Positions 26,811-34,163 of a stretch of 64,000 nt of DNA are shown piece by piece. The stretch comes from Deltaproteobacteria bacterium. Lineage in GTDB: Bacteria; Desulfobacterota; BSN033; UBA1163. A program made the position numbers and the translations under genes. A model generated the notes under the pieces. It was not told the origin of the DNA and made no database searches. It saw nothing but the letters and a program-made list of their open reading frames with translations. The stretch is taken from positions 1 through 64,000 of the forward strand of contig VGRY01000005.1 in assembly GCA_016875195.1 (NCBI GenBank), written 5' to 3'. Positions within the stretch are counted from its first letter, which is position 1. Each line of letters starts with the position of its first letter.

Positions 26811-27081
26811 ATAAGGGCCAATGAGCTGGATTTCGGTGCGGCGGTGGAGTAAAGATCCATTTGGGGCCATCTTGCCTTTTCAAATTTGCTTCGTTCATCT
26901 TCTCAATCTCAGCAGGAGTTAAAAGAAGACGGTCTGGATTCTTGATTTTATGGATCTAGAATAGAGAATCTTCAAATCGCTTAGAATCGGCATGAACCTG
27001 GTTACTTATCAGAATCATTTGGGCCACAAGAAGAAAAAATAAGGTTGCGAACAGTCTTTTCTATGAAATCATCTGTGCCAT
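26811..27081 (-). pseudogene. Degraded exported-protein gene
   Basis: The - strand reads MAQMIS, TAG, then KRLFATLFFLLVAQMILISN with QVHADSKRFEDSLF, TAG, then NPDRLLLTPAEIEKMNEAN and a Pro-rich end. That is a signal peptide plus the start of a mature protein, interrupted by two TAG codons and running into the TPR gene. The LLLTPAEIEKMNEAN piece resembles the start of SH3/NlpC-P60 cell-wall proteins, but this is a weak match. I see a decayed remnant. Confidence 0.5.
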
Positions 27082-27131
27082 TGGCTTAAATGGCTGGAAC
27101 TAAAATTATAAAGATCTTTTTAAAAAATGGC

Positions 27132-27160
27132 TTGACAAATAAAATTATATATATTAAATT
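27132..27160 (+). promoter_or_regulatory. Sigma-70-type promoter
   Basis: TTGACA at 27132-27137, a 17-bp spacer and TAAATT at 27155-27160 in an AT-rich stretch. The predicted start is near 27167, about 25 nt before a strong terminator hairpin. Confidence 0.65.
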
Positions 27161-27166
27161 AAATGC

Positions 27167-27222
27167 ATCTCGGTTGGTTTTGTACCAAAACGAGTTACCC
27201 CAAAATGGTAACTCTTTTTTTT
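27167..27222 (+). ncRNA. Short terminated transcript or attenuator upstream of the PxxKW gene
   Basis: Downstream of the promoter at 27132 come a hairpin GTTTTG-TAC-CAAAAC enclosed by CTCG/CGAG (about 27170-27195) and then a textbook terminator. In that terminator GAGTTACC (27192-27199) pairs with GGTAACTC (27207-27214), followed by eight T. The two hairpins overlap at CGAG, so they are mutually exclusive alternatives. This could be a small RNA of about 55 nt or an attenuator for the gene at 27307. No known riboswitch is recognised. Confidence 0.5.
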
Positions 27223-27306
27223 GGGTTTTAAGAGAGGATTTAAAATCTTCTTTATTTTCAATACCTTTTGAAAAAACAATCCCATAATGAAAGGGGGTAG
27301 ATCGAC

Positions 27307-27594
27307 ATGGTTTGCCAGACCATCAAACCTGGAACAGAGTGTATTTTCATGAAGAAGAACGGCTGTTCCTATAACGGTGGAAGGTGTTATCCCGTTGTGG
27401 AGTCCTGCAAAGGGTGTGACCGAGTGGTGACTTATGATGCAGGTTCTTATTGCAAGACCTATTGCGAGCCCAGTCTGAAATGGACAAAGGGAACCTGTAA
27501 TTTTGCCACACACATCAAAAAGGAAGTAAAAGAAGACACCTTTAAACTGAATCCTTTGAAGGCATCCAAGCGAAATGTCAGCCAGAGGGCTTGA
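27307..27594 (+). CDS. PxxKW family cysteine-rich protein
   Basis: A 95-residue small protein with about ten Cys (MVCQTIKPGTEC, NGCSYNGGRC, VESCKGCDRV, YCKTYC) and the PSLKW motif that names the PxxKW family, which is found mainly in Desulfobacterota. The function is unknown; the Cys spacing suggests metal or Fe-S binding. It has its own upstream promoter and attenuator-like element and a downstream terminator, so it is a stand-alone regulated unit. Confidence 0.85.
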   Translation: MVCQTIKPGTECIFMKKNGCSYNGGRCYPVVESCKGCDRVVTYDAGSYCKTYCEPSLKWTKGTCNFATHIKKEVKEDTFKLNPLKASKRNVSQRA

Positions 27595-27625
27595 GTCTAA
27601 GCCTTTGATGTCGTTATGATTCGGG

Positions 27626-27668
27626 AAGCCCTCCTTACTTTTGTTTTTAAAACAAAGAGGAGGGCTTT
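27626..27668 (+). terminator. Rho-independent terminator
   Basis: AAGCCCTCCT (27626-27635) pairs with AGGAGGGCTT (27658-27667), and CTTTTGTTTT/AAAACAAAG extends the inner stem. It lies about 30 bp after the PxxKW gene. The T run is short on the + strand. Confidence 0.65.
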
Positions 27669-27763
27669 ACCCCGTTAGAAATAACGGCCCCACTATCCTA
27701 CCGAAGTTGCCTCCTAAATAGTCCTAGCAAAGCTTAACACCCTGTTGGAGTTTCGAACGGGGT

Positions 27764-28741
27764 TTATTGTTTCTGCCTCTGCCCGGATAGATTAAAAAAG
27801 ACCCAGCAGAGGAAGGCCATTATACCGCAGAGAAGAAAGATTAAGATGTGAACCCCGAAACCTGTGGTGATAGCCTCTTCCTTAGATAGTCCTACAATCA
27901 AAAATCCTGCTGCCCATCCTGCTTCGAGTGTCCCCCAATTTCCTAGTCCGCTGATCGGGAGAGCATTGGCAATGACCGCAACGGTTGATCCGAACACCAC
28001 TTGAAAAGGGGGAATTTCAATCCCGCATCCTCTCAAAAAAGCATAAAAAGTATAGAAGATCATCATCCACGACCCCAGACTTACCAGACTCACTGAGAGA
28101 TGAGTTCTTCTCGCTTTGATCGCATAAAAATCTTCTGCCATGTCATGAATTTTCCTTTGAACCCAGTGGAGCGTTTTGCTATTTTTAAACTTAGTCCATC
28201 TAACGCTTATAGTGATGAGTTGGGATATCCACCCCAGGAAGGTACTCATATGGGAGAAAGCAAATAAGATGGCGAGGATTAGAAGGATTAAGAGAAAGAT
28301 GGTCAGCGGGAGGTTAATCTGGAGAATGTCCTGAAATCCGATGATGGCAAATAGAAAGATGATCAGGACGATGAAGAAATCGTAGACTCTTGAAGCAATT
28401 AAGGAAGCCAAGCCTTCAGTCATACTCAGACCGATCCGCTTGCTTAAAAAATAGGGATAAGTGAGCTCCCCCAATTTGGAAGGAAGGACCATCAGCGATA
28501 GATGGTAGAAGACGGCGATGCAAAACAGTTCGGAAAGAAGGATTTTCATAGAATAAATCAGCCATTTGAATCTTAAAGCACGGAGAAAAATGGCGAGGAG
28601 ATAGGCGATGGACCCAACAACAGCCCAATGCGGATTAATATTTTTTAGTAGTCGAAAGAGGTCTTGGATCGAGATCTGTGTGAAAAGAATGAAGAGAATT
28701 CCGATTGTGATAAGAAAAGGGAGGAGATATCTTTTCAGCAA
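27764..28741 (-). CDS. LPG-synthase-TM/flippase-like membrane protein
   Basis: A 325-residue polytopic protein with about 8 membrane segments. It has SIAYLLAIFLRALRFKWL near the start, PSKLGELTYPYFL in the middle, and the late NALPISGLGNWGTLEAGWAAGFL, all family landmarks of the lysylphosphatidylglycerol-synthase TM domain (flippase-like). It is distinct from the family member at 23879. It is followed by few clues to the substrate; the small coiled-coil gene upstream on the same strand may be co-transcribed. Confidence 0.82.
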   Translation of the reverse strand: MLKRYLLPFLITIGILFILFTQISIQDLFRLLKNINPHWAVVGSIAYLLAIFLRALRFKWLIYSMKILLSELFCIAVFYHLSLMVLPSKLGELTYPYFLSKRIGLSMTEGLASLIASRVYDFFIVLIIFLFAIIGFQDILQINLPLTIFLLILLILAILFAFSHMSTFLGWISQLITISVRWTKFKNSKTLHWVQRKIHDMAEDFYAIKARRTHLSVSLVSLGSWMMIFYTFYAFLRGCGIEIPPFQVVFGSTVAVIANALPISGLGNWGTLEAGWAAGFLIVGLSKEEAITTGFGVHILIFLLCGIMAFLCWVFFNLSGQRQKQ

Positions 28742-28761
28742 AGTGATTGGTAGTTTCCTCT

Positions 28762-29190
28762 TTAAGATACAGCTTTAAGATGTTTTTCCAACTCTTCGAT
28801 GCGACCCTGAAGGACGAAGACCCTTTGTTTTAAATCCACTATTTCTTTTTCAAGATGTTCTCTGAGAACAATTTCTTTATCCTGTTTCACTTTCATTCCG
28901 CCCAATTGTGCTTCCACCCTGTCCAGCCGCTCTTCTATTCTCTGAAGAGAGATTGTAATCGTATGATATTCTGTTTCGAGTCGATCCAGCCTGTGATATA
29001 TCTGGTCAAAGTGATCTAAGAGATCATCGAATTTCCTGTCGTGTTCTTCCAACTTTTTCTCAATCTTATCGAATCGAGGTTCGATTCGGTTAAGGATATA
29101 GGATTCGATTCGGTCAAACCGGGGTTCGATCGTTTTTTTATGAAATTCCTCAAGAGCATCGGTCAGGTCTTTTTTGGTAATAGGCTCCAT
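28762..29190 (-). CDS. Coiled-coil protein
   Basis: A 142-residue charged protein, almost entirely helical with heptads. An internal duplication gives IEPRFDRIESYILNR followed by IEPRFDKIEKKLEEH. A second long coil fills the C-terminal half. There is no signal peptide or membrane segment. The function is unknown. It is 20 bp upstream of the flippase-like gene on the same strand. Confidence 0.7.
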   Translation of the reverse strand: MEPITKKDLTDALEEFHKKTIEPRFDRIESYILNRIEPRFDKIEKKLEEHDRKFDDLLDHFDQIYHRLDRLETEYHTITISLQRIEERLDRVEAQLGGMKVKQDKEIVLREHLEKEIVDLKQRVFVLQGRIEELEKHLKAVS

Positions 29191-29531
29191 ATTCCGTCCC
29201 TCTCTCTTTTAACCTATGGTTCGAACATTAGCACGATTTCGATGCAGGGTCAACTCTAATAAATTTCAATATGTTCACGAAGATTGACGGTTACACTAAA
29301 AAATGATACATAAGAATCAATGGATCTTCCCAAGACAATACCCACGAATGGTAACGAGAAAATACTCCGAGGGTTAGGGTTACGGCTACGAAGCCCGTTT
29401 CGTCATTCGGTAACGGTTATGTTTAAAAGCATTAAACACGAGCGACGTAGCCTTTGATAGACGATACGGGTCCCGCAAAATGCGGGATTACCGTTGCCGT
29501 TAGACGAAACCCTTATTTTGTGAGCAATAAG
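29191..29531. other. Gene-free region with repeat
   Basis: Bases about 29365-29515 hold a relative of the 5205-5335 element: GGTTACGGCTACGAAGCCCG, then GGTAACGGTTATG and mirrored ACGATACGGGTCCCGC/GCGGGATTACCGTT. The rest shows nothing recognisable except sequence leading into the tRNA. Confidence 0.55.
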
Positions 29532-29606
<75 letters not shown>

Positions 29607-29619
29607 GGTAAAATAGGTC

Positions 29620-30066
29620 ATGAGAAAATCAATCCTTACAATTATCCTCCTTCTCTTAATCCCCGTTTTAACTCATGCTGAACCGATTAAGTGGCAGTCC
29701 TATCAGGATGGCATGAAGAAGGCGAAGGCAGAGAACAAAAAGGTTTTTCTGAATTTTCATGCGGATTGGTGAACCTACTGCAAGAAGATGGAGGCGGAGT
29801 CCTTCAACCAGCCCGACATTATTAAATTCTTATCCACGAACCTCATCTCCATTCGAGTCGATGTGGATAAGGAGAAGAAGATTGCCTCCACCTATTATGT
29901 CAGGAGCCTCCCTGTATCGTGGTTCCTCGAACCAAATGGAGAGAAGATCACAAGTATTCCAGGCTATGTCAATCCCGAATTATTTCTGGTTATCCTCAAG
30001 TATATTAACTCCGGAAGCTATAAAACGATGACACTGTTGGAATTTAAGAAACAGAGTGCAAAGTAA
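29620..30066 (+). CDS. Exported thioredoxin-fold selenoprotein (UGA read as Sec51)
   Basis: From ATG 29620 the frame gives a signal peptide (MRKSILTIILLLLIPVLTHA), then FLNFHADW, TGA at 29770-29772, then TYCKKMEAESF and an uninterrupted thioredoxin-like rest to 30066 (RSLPVSWFLEPNG with the cis-Pro position, 148 residues). The site is the family WCxxC motif, here W-U-T-Y-C, so Sec replaces the attacking Cys. A candidate hairpin follows the UGA. Proteins of this type (thioredoxin_7/DUF255-like) act in periplasmic thiol redox or cytochrome and disulfide maturation; the partner is unknown. It starts 14 bp after tRNA-Thr. If UGA were a stop, both the active site and the fold would be lost. Confidence 0.9.
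29784..29805 (+). promoter_or_regulatory. Candidate SECIS hairpin in the thioredoxin-like gene
   Basis: GGA (29790-29792) pairs with TCC (29800-29802) around loop GGCGGAG, which begins 20 nt after the UGA with G first. GAA/TTC extends the stem across a 3-nt bulge. It is weaker than the hairpins in hdrA and mvhD. Confidence 0.45.
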
Positions 30067-30071
30067 ACGCC

Positions 30072-30254
30072 TTACCTTCTTGTTTCACCTCGGCCATGCC
30101 TCATCTCCTCAAAGCTTTCAGCTCCTTGTTTTGATTTGAAAAAATCTCCACACTTCGGGCATCGAATACCCGTCTCATTTGATGTAGAAGCACAACCCAT
30201 GCTGAGAGAGCCGAGAAAAATCAGTATCATGACGAGTGCTAACCATTTTTTCAT
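30072..30254 (-). CDS. Small lipoprotein with a CPKC motif
   Basis: A 60-residue protein. MKKWLALVMILIFLGSLSMGC is a lipoprotein signal with lipobox SMGC. The mature part has CPKCGDFFKSKQG, a zinc-ribbon-like half. The start at 30254 is preferred over a longer frame because GGAG precedes it. The function is unknown. It is convergent with the Sec thioredoxin gene and lies directly downstream of malQ, probably a separate unit. Confidence 0.65.
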   Translation of the reverse strand: MKKWLALVMILIFLGSLSMGCASTSNETGIRCPKCGDFFKSKQGAESFEEMRHGRGETRR

Positions 30255-30272
30255 AATTGTTCTCCTTTCCAT

Positions 30273-31778
30273 CTAAATGTATCTTCTGTAAGTTTCCGTC
30301 ATCTCAAGGAGCATTTCTGCATGTGCAGAGGTCAACTGGTCGGGCAGAAGCCGCCACTCCCAATTTCCACTCGAGGTGGATGGCTTGTTCATCCTTGCCT
30401 CTTCCCCCAGCCCTAAGATGTCTTGAATAGGATTGATGATTGTATTGGCCACAGACATCATCCCCAACCGTATGAGTTCGACTGGTGCCTGATGAGATGA
30501 GAACTCTTTTCCCAGATAACGGAATACTCTTTTTTTATCCTGAAGGGTCGCTTCATTTTCAAACCATCCCCTCACCGTATTATTGTCATGGGTTCCTGTG
30601 TAGACCATGGTATGGGGGATGAAGTTATGGGGGAGATAGGGATGATCAGGGTTGTCTTCCCCGAAAGCAAATTGAAGCACCCGCATTCCCGGGAAACCGA
30701 AGCTCTCCATCACCTCTTTTACATCAGGCGTAATGATTCCAAGGTCCTCTGCGATAAACGCATGGGCCGGAAAATTTTTGAGAAGGGTTGTGAAAAAATC
30801 AGTTGCAGGCGCCTCAACCCATTTGCCATGGATGGCGGTTGTCTCTTGGGCGGGAACTTCCCAGAAGGCGACCAACCCTCTAAAATGATCAAGACGCAGA
30901 ATATCCAAGAGGCGAAGATTGTGGGAAATACGATCGAGCCACCACTGGTAGTCCGTCTTTTGGAGAACGTCCCACCGAAACGTGGGGTTTCCCCAGAGTT
31001 GGCCCGTTTTGCTAAAGTAATCCGGAGGGACACCGGCAACCCCTATGGGTTTCCCTTCCTGGTTTAGATTAAAGATCTCGGGGTGTGCCCAGACATCGGC
31101 GCTATCATGATTGACATAGATGGGAACATCGCCGATGAATTGAACTCCTCTCTGATTGCAGTAGCTCTTCAGAGAGAGCCACTGTTTGAAGAAAAGATAT
31201 TGGTAACATTTCTCCTGTTCGATCTCGTCCTTGAATTCTTTTTCGATTATTTCAAGTGATTGAGCGTTTCTATCTCTCAGGCCCTTCTCCCATTCGCTCC
31301 ACGCTTTTCCTTCGCGATGTTTTTTGATCACAAAAAAAAGGGCCACGTCTTCCAGCCACTCTCCATTTTCGTTACAGAATGTTTCAAAAGCATCCTTCTT
31401 TTTTTTATCTGTTTTAAAGGCAACGAAAGCACGGCGGAGCAAACCTGATTTATAGGGGATCACAGAAGCATAGTCACAGCGTCCTACCGGGAATGGAGGG
31501 ATCTCTTCAATTTCTCTTTTCTTGAGAAGACCGGATTCGGCGAGAAGCTCCGGGCTGATCAGAAGCGGGTTACCTGCGAACGCCGAGGGACTGCTGTACG
31601 GAGAATTTCCGCAGGCTTGGTCTGTGAAGTTCAGGGGCAGGACCTGCCAATAACTCTGCTTTGCCCGGGCTAAGAAGTCGGCAAATTGATAAGCCTGAGG
31701 TCCCAGATCGCCTATTCCAAAAGGCGAAGGAAGAGAGGTGATATGGAGGAGAATGCCACTGGCTCTGTGCGTTGTCAT
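30273..31778 (-). CDS. malQ: 4-alpha-glucanotransferase (GH77)
   Basis: A 501-residue amylomaltase, the usual short bacterial length. Motifs: GILLHITSLPSPFGIGDLG at the N-terminus, ILRLDHFRGLVAFWEVP (nucleophile Asp), AFIAEDLGIITPDV (acid/base Glu) and YTGTHDNNTVRGW (stabilising Asp). It transfers alpha-1,4-glucan segments in the cytoplasm during glycogen or maltodextrin metabolism. It is divergent from the GNAT and phosphofructokinase genes. Confidence 0.95.
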   Translation of the reverse strand: MTTHRASGILLHITSLPSPFGIGDLGPQAYQFADFLARAKQSYWQVLPLNFTDQACGNSPYSSPSAFAGNPLLISPELLAESGLLKKREIEEIPPFPVGRCDYASVIPYKSGLLRRAFVAFKTDKKKKDAFETFCNENGEWLEDVALFFVIKKHREGKAWSEWEKGLRDRNAQSLEIIEKEFKDEIEQEKCYQYLFFKQWLSLKSYCNQRGVQFIGDVPIYVNHDSADVWAHPEIFNLNQEGKPIGVAGVPPDYFSKTGQLWGNPTFRWDVLQKTDYQWWLDRISHNLRLLDILRLDHFRGLVAFWEVPAQETTAIHGKWVEAPATDFFTTLLKNFPAHAFIAEDLGIITPDVKEVMESFGFPGMRVLQFAFGEDNPDHPYLPHNFIPHTMVYTGTHDNNTVRGWFENEATLQDKKRVFRYLGKEFSSHQAPVELIRLGMMSVANTIINPIQDILGLGEEARMNKPSTSSGNWEWRLLPDQLTSAHAEMLLEMTETYRRYI

Positions 31779-31876
31779 TGTTCGAAGATTTATCTGTGGT
31801 TACCCCCTCACCCCAACCCTCTCCCACCGGAGGAGAGGGGGAATCATTGATCATATTATACTTGAACGAAAAAGAG

Positions 31877-31906
31877 TTTACCAGAGAGGGTCGTGTGGTG
31901 TATAAT
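31877..31906 (+). promoter_or_regulatory. Putative promoter of the GNAT gene
   Basis: TTTACC at 31877, an 18-bp spacer and a perfect TATAAT at 31901. The start would be near 31913, 16 nt before ATG 31929. The -35 is weak. Confidence 0.5.
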
Positions 31907-31928
31907 TGTCTCCAGCGAGGAGGAGACG

Positions 31929-32405
31929 ATGAGGATTCGGCCACTGGTTTCTGAAGATCGGGAGAAGCTTCGCCAGATGATCATCAGGACCAGTGTCTTT
32001 ACCGATGATGAGGTTGGTGTTGCCATGGAGCTGATTGACATCGTGATCGGAAATAAAAACCAAAAAGATTACACGATCGTCTGTACGGTGGACGGTCATA
32101 ATGAACCAGCAGGGTATGTCTGCTATGGCCCTGTTCCGATGACCCAGGGGACTTTCGACCTTTACTGGATTGTTATTGACCCTAAGGTTCAGGGACAAAA
32201 GATCGGATCGGAACTTCTGGATTACATGGAGAGGGAAATAAGAGAATTGCAGGGCAGAATGATCCTTGCAGATACCTCCTCAATCCCTTCCTATGAGAAG
32301 GCCAATCGATTTTACCTGAAGAGAGGATTTAAGGAAGTGGCAAGAATTGCCGATTATTACTGGAAGGGAAACGACCGAATCACTTATTGTAAAAAATTAA
32401 CGTGA
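31929..32405 (+). CDS. GNAT family N-acetyltransferase
   Basis: A 158-residue protein with RIRPLVSEDREKL at the start, the acetyl-CoA loop VIDPKVQGQKIGSELLDYME, and the C-terminal SYEKANRFYLKRGFKEVARI. The substrate is unknown. ATG 31929 follows AGGAGGAGA at a good distance; the upstream in-frame ATG would add 12 residues with no function and falls on the -10 region. Confidence 0.85.
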   Translation: MRIRPLVSEDREKLRQMIIRTSVFTDDEVGVAMELIDIVIGNKNQKDYTIVCTVDGHNEPAGYVCYGPVPMTQGTFDLYWIVIDPKVQGQKIGSELLDYMEREIRELQGRMILADTSSIPSYEKANRFYLKRGFKEVARIADYYWKGNDRITYCKKLT

Positions 32406-32446
32406 CCGTGTCCGTGGTTCGTGTCCGTTAAGAATAGGAGGAGACA

Positions 32447-33556
32447 ATGGAAAAAAAGAGAATCGGTGTACTGACTGGCGGGGGAGATTGTGCAGGATTA
32501 AATCCGGCGATCAAGTGGGTGGTCAAGACAGCGCTCGATGAGAGGCTCAAGCGGACGAGAAAGGTTGAGCATGAGGTTATTGGAATACGGGATGGCTGGA
32601 AGGGGCTGGTTCAGCCAGAGGAAGCCGGGGATTTGCCTGTCTCCAGGGTTGTCACACTGTCCGAGGAGATGGTGAGAACATGGGACCGCTACGGCGGGAC
32701 GAATCTTGGCACGTCGAGAACGAATCCTTATGATCCAAAGAAAGATCGTTCAGCCAGTGTTCTTGAGAATCTGGAGCGATTTCGGATTGACTATTTAATT
32801 GCTATCGGCGGTGAGGATACCCTCGGGGTGGCGAACAAACTTCATCGAAAAGGGGTGAAGGTGGTTGGTATTCCAAAGACAATTGATAAGGACCTCTCCG
32901 GGACCGATTATACGTTGGGGTTTGAGACTGCTCTCAATGTCATCACCGAGGAGATTGACCGCCTTCGAACAACAGCCGGTTCACACCGGAGGATTTTCGT
33001 GGTGGAGACGATGGGAAGACATGCAGGCTGGTTAGCCCTGGAAGGAGGGGAGTCGAGCGGTGCCTATATCATCCTCATTCCCGAGTACGATTTCGATGTC
33101 AACAGGGTTAACGAATTGCTCATGGAGGGCCATCGAAAAGGAACCCGATACGAGATCATCGTCGTGGCTGAGGGAGCAAAACCTGCCGGAGGCACTGAGA
33201 TCATCAAGGAGAATGGTGTGGATAGTTTTGGCCACAAAGCCCTGGGGGGGATCGGAGAATTTCTGGCAGATGAGATAACAAAGACGACGAAGATCGAAAC
33301 GCGAAGCATTGTCCTGAGCCATCTCCAGAGGGGAGGCGCTCCCTGTGCCTATGACCGGAGAATGGGGAGGTATTTCGGGATTGCGGCCGTGGATCTGATT
33401 GCAAAAGAGGATTTTGGAAAGATGGTGAGTTACCGGAATGGAAAGATCACAGCGGTTCCTCTCGAAGAGGCGGTGGGTAAACTGAATATCGTTGATGTGA
33501 AGACCCAGTATGATGTTGAACGGTATAACGGGAGGAGGACGATTCTGGGGTATTAA
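32447..33556 (+). CDS. pfkA: Phosphofructokinase, PPi- or mixed-substrate type
   Basis: A 369-residue enzyme of glycolysis (fructose-6-phosphate to fructose-1,6-bisphosphate). Motifs: LTGGGDCAGLNPAIKW, AIGGEDTLGVANKL, PKTIDKDLSGTDYTLGFETA and ETMGRHAGWLAL. At the positions that separate donors, this protein has Asp (GGED, where ATP enzymes have GGDG) and Lys (PKTID, where E. coli has PGTID). In the family this points to pyrophosphate as donor, or to the group III mixed-substrate enzymes. GGAGGAGA precedes the ATG. It would suit an energy-limited anaerobe. Confidence 0.9.
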   Translation: MEKKRIGVLTGGGDCAGLNPAIKWVVKTALDERLKRTRKVEHEVIGIRDGWKGLVQPEEAGDLPVSRVVTLSEEMVRTWDRYGGTNLGTSRTNPYDPKKDRSASVLENLERFRIDYLIAIGGEDTLGVANKLHRKGVKVVGIPKTIDKDLSGTDYTLGFETALNVITEEIDRLRTTAGSHRRIFVVETMGRHAGWLALEGGESSGAYIILIPEYDFDVNRVNELLMEGHRKGTRYEIIVVAEGAKPAGGTEIIKENGVDSFGHKALGGIGEFLADEITKTTKIETRSIVLSHLQRGGAPCAYDRRMGRYFGIAAVDLIAKEDFGKMVSYRNGKITAVPLEEAVGKLNIVDVKTQYDVERYNGRRTILGY

Positions 33557-33695
33557 GAAAAAATACGAAATCCGAATATCGAAATTCGAAACAAATCCGA
33601 AATTCGAATTTCAAAATTCTAAACTTTAATCTGTTTGGAAATTGGTATTTTGAATATTCGTGCTTGTTTCGGATTTCGTGCTTCGAAATTAGAAT
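33557..33695. repeat. CGAAATCCGAA/TTCGGATTTCG inverted repeat
   Basis: Copies of CGAAATCCGAAATTCGAAAC face GTTTCGGATTTCGTGCTTCG and fold into a long imperfect stem. The same family occurs at 50515-50690 and 57278-57425. Confidence 0.7.
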
Positions 33696-34106
33696 TTATG
33701 TTTCAAAAAGTCGTTGATATTCTTTCTTCATGCAGCGATCCATGACCACCTTTAATCCTTCCTTCTCTGCTTCTTCGCGTGCCCCTTGATGGATCACTCC
33801 TTCCTGCATCCAAACGACCGTTGCACCCCTTTGGATCGATTCTTCGACAACAGGAGGAACATCTTCGGACTTTCTGAAGATATCAACGACGTCGATCTTG
33901 ATCTCTTTCGGAATCTCCGTCAGACTACGGTAAACCTTTTCTCTTAGGATGGTTTCTCCATCCGGGCGGACCGGTATAATGCGATAGCCTTTTGACTGGA
34001 GGTAGGCAGCTACCCTATAACTTGGTCTGTCATCTTTTAGTGAAATCCCTACGACTGCCACGGTTTTGCATTCCTTGAGCATCTTTTTTAGTTCTTCGTC
34101 GTTCAT
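33696..34106 (-). CDS. CoA-binding domain protein (YccU-like)
   Basis: A 136-residue Rossmann-like protein with VAVVGISLKDDRPSYRVAAYL, GYRIIPVRPDGE, and late VVWMQEGVIHQGAREEAEKEG followed by MDRCMKKEY. These are the landmarks of the CoA-binding family that forms the N-terminal part of ADP-forming acyl-CoA synthetases. The stand-alone form has no assigned reaction. Confidence 0.88.
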   Translation of the reverse strand: MNDEELKKMLKECKTVAVVGISLKDDRPSYRVAAYLQSKGYRIIPVRPDGETILREKVYRSLTEIPKEIKIDVVDIFRKSEDVPPVVEESIQRGATVVWMQEGVIHQGAREEAEKEGLKVVMDRCMKKEYQRLFET

Positions 34107-34163
34107 TAATCTTCCTCGGAGATTCGATCTTTTACCCTCGACTTTTGACCTCTTTCACCTTTA

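Noticed and set aside
26811-27081. In-frame TAG codons as pyrrolysine
   Set aside because: Two TAG codons, one close to the start, in an otherwise eroded sequence with no other Pyl signs; decay is simpler.
33557-33695. CRISPR-like array
   Set aside because: The repeat words are imperfect, of unequal spacing and on both strands; there are no regular spacers and no cas genes.
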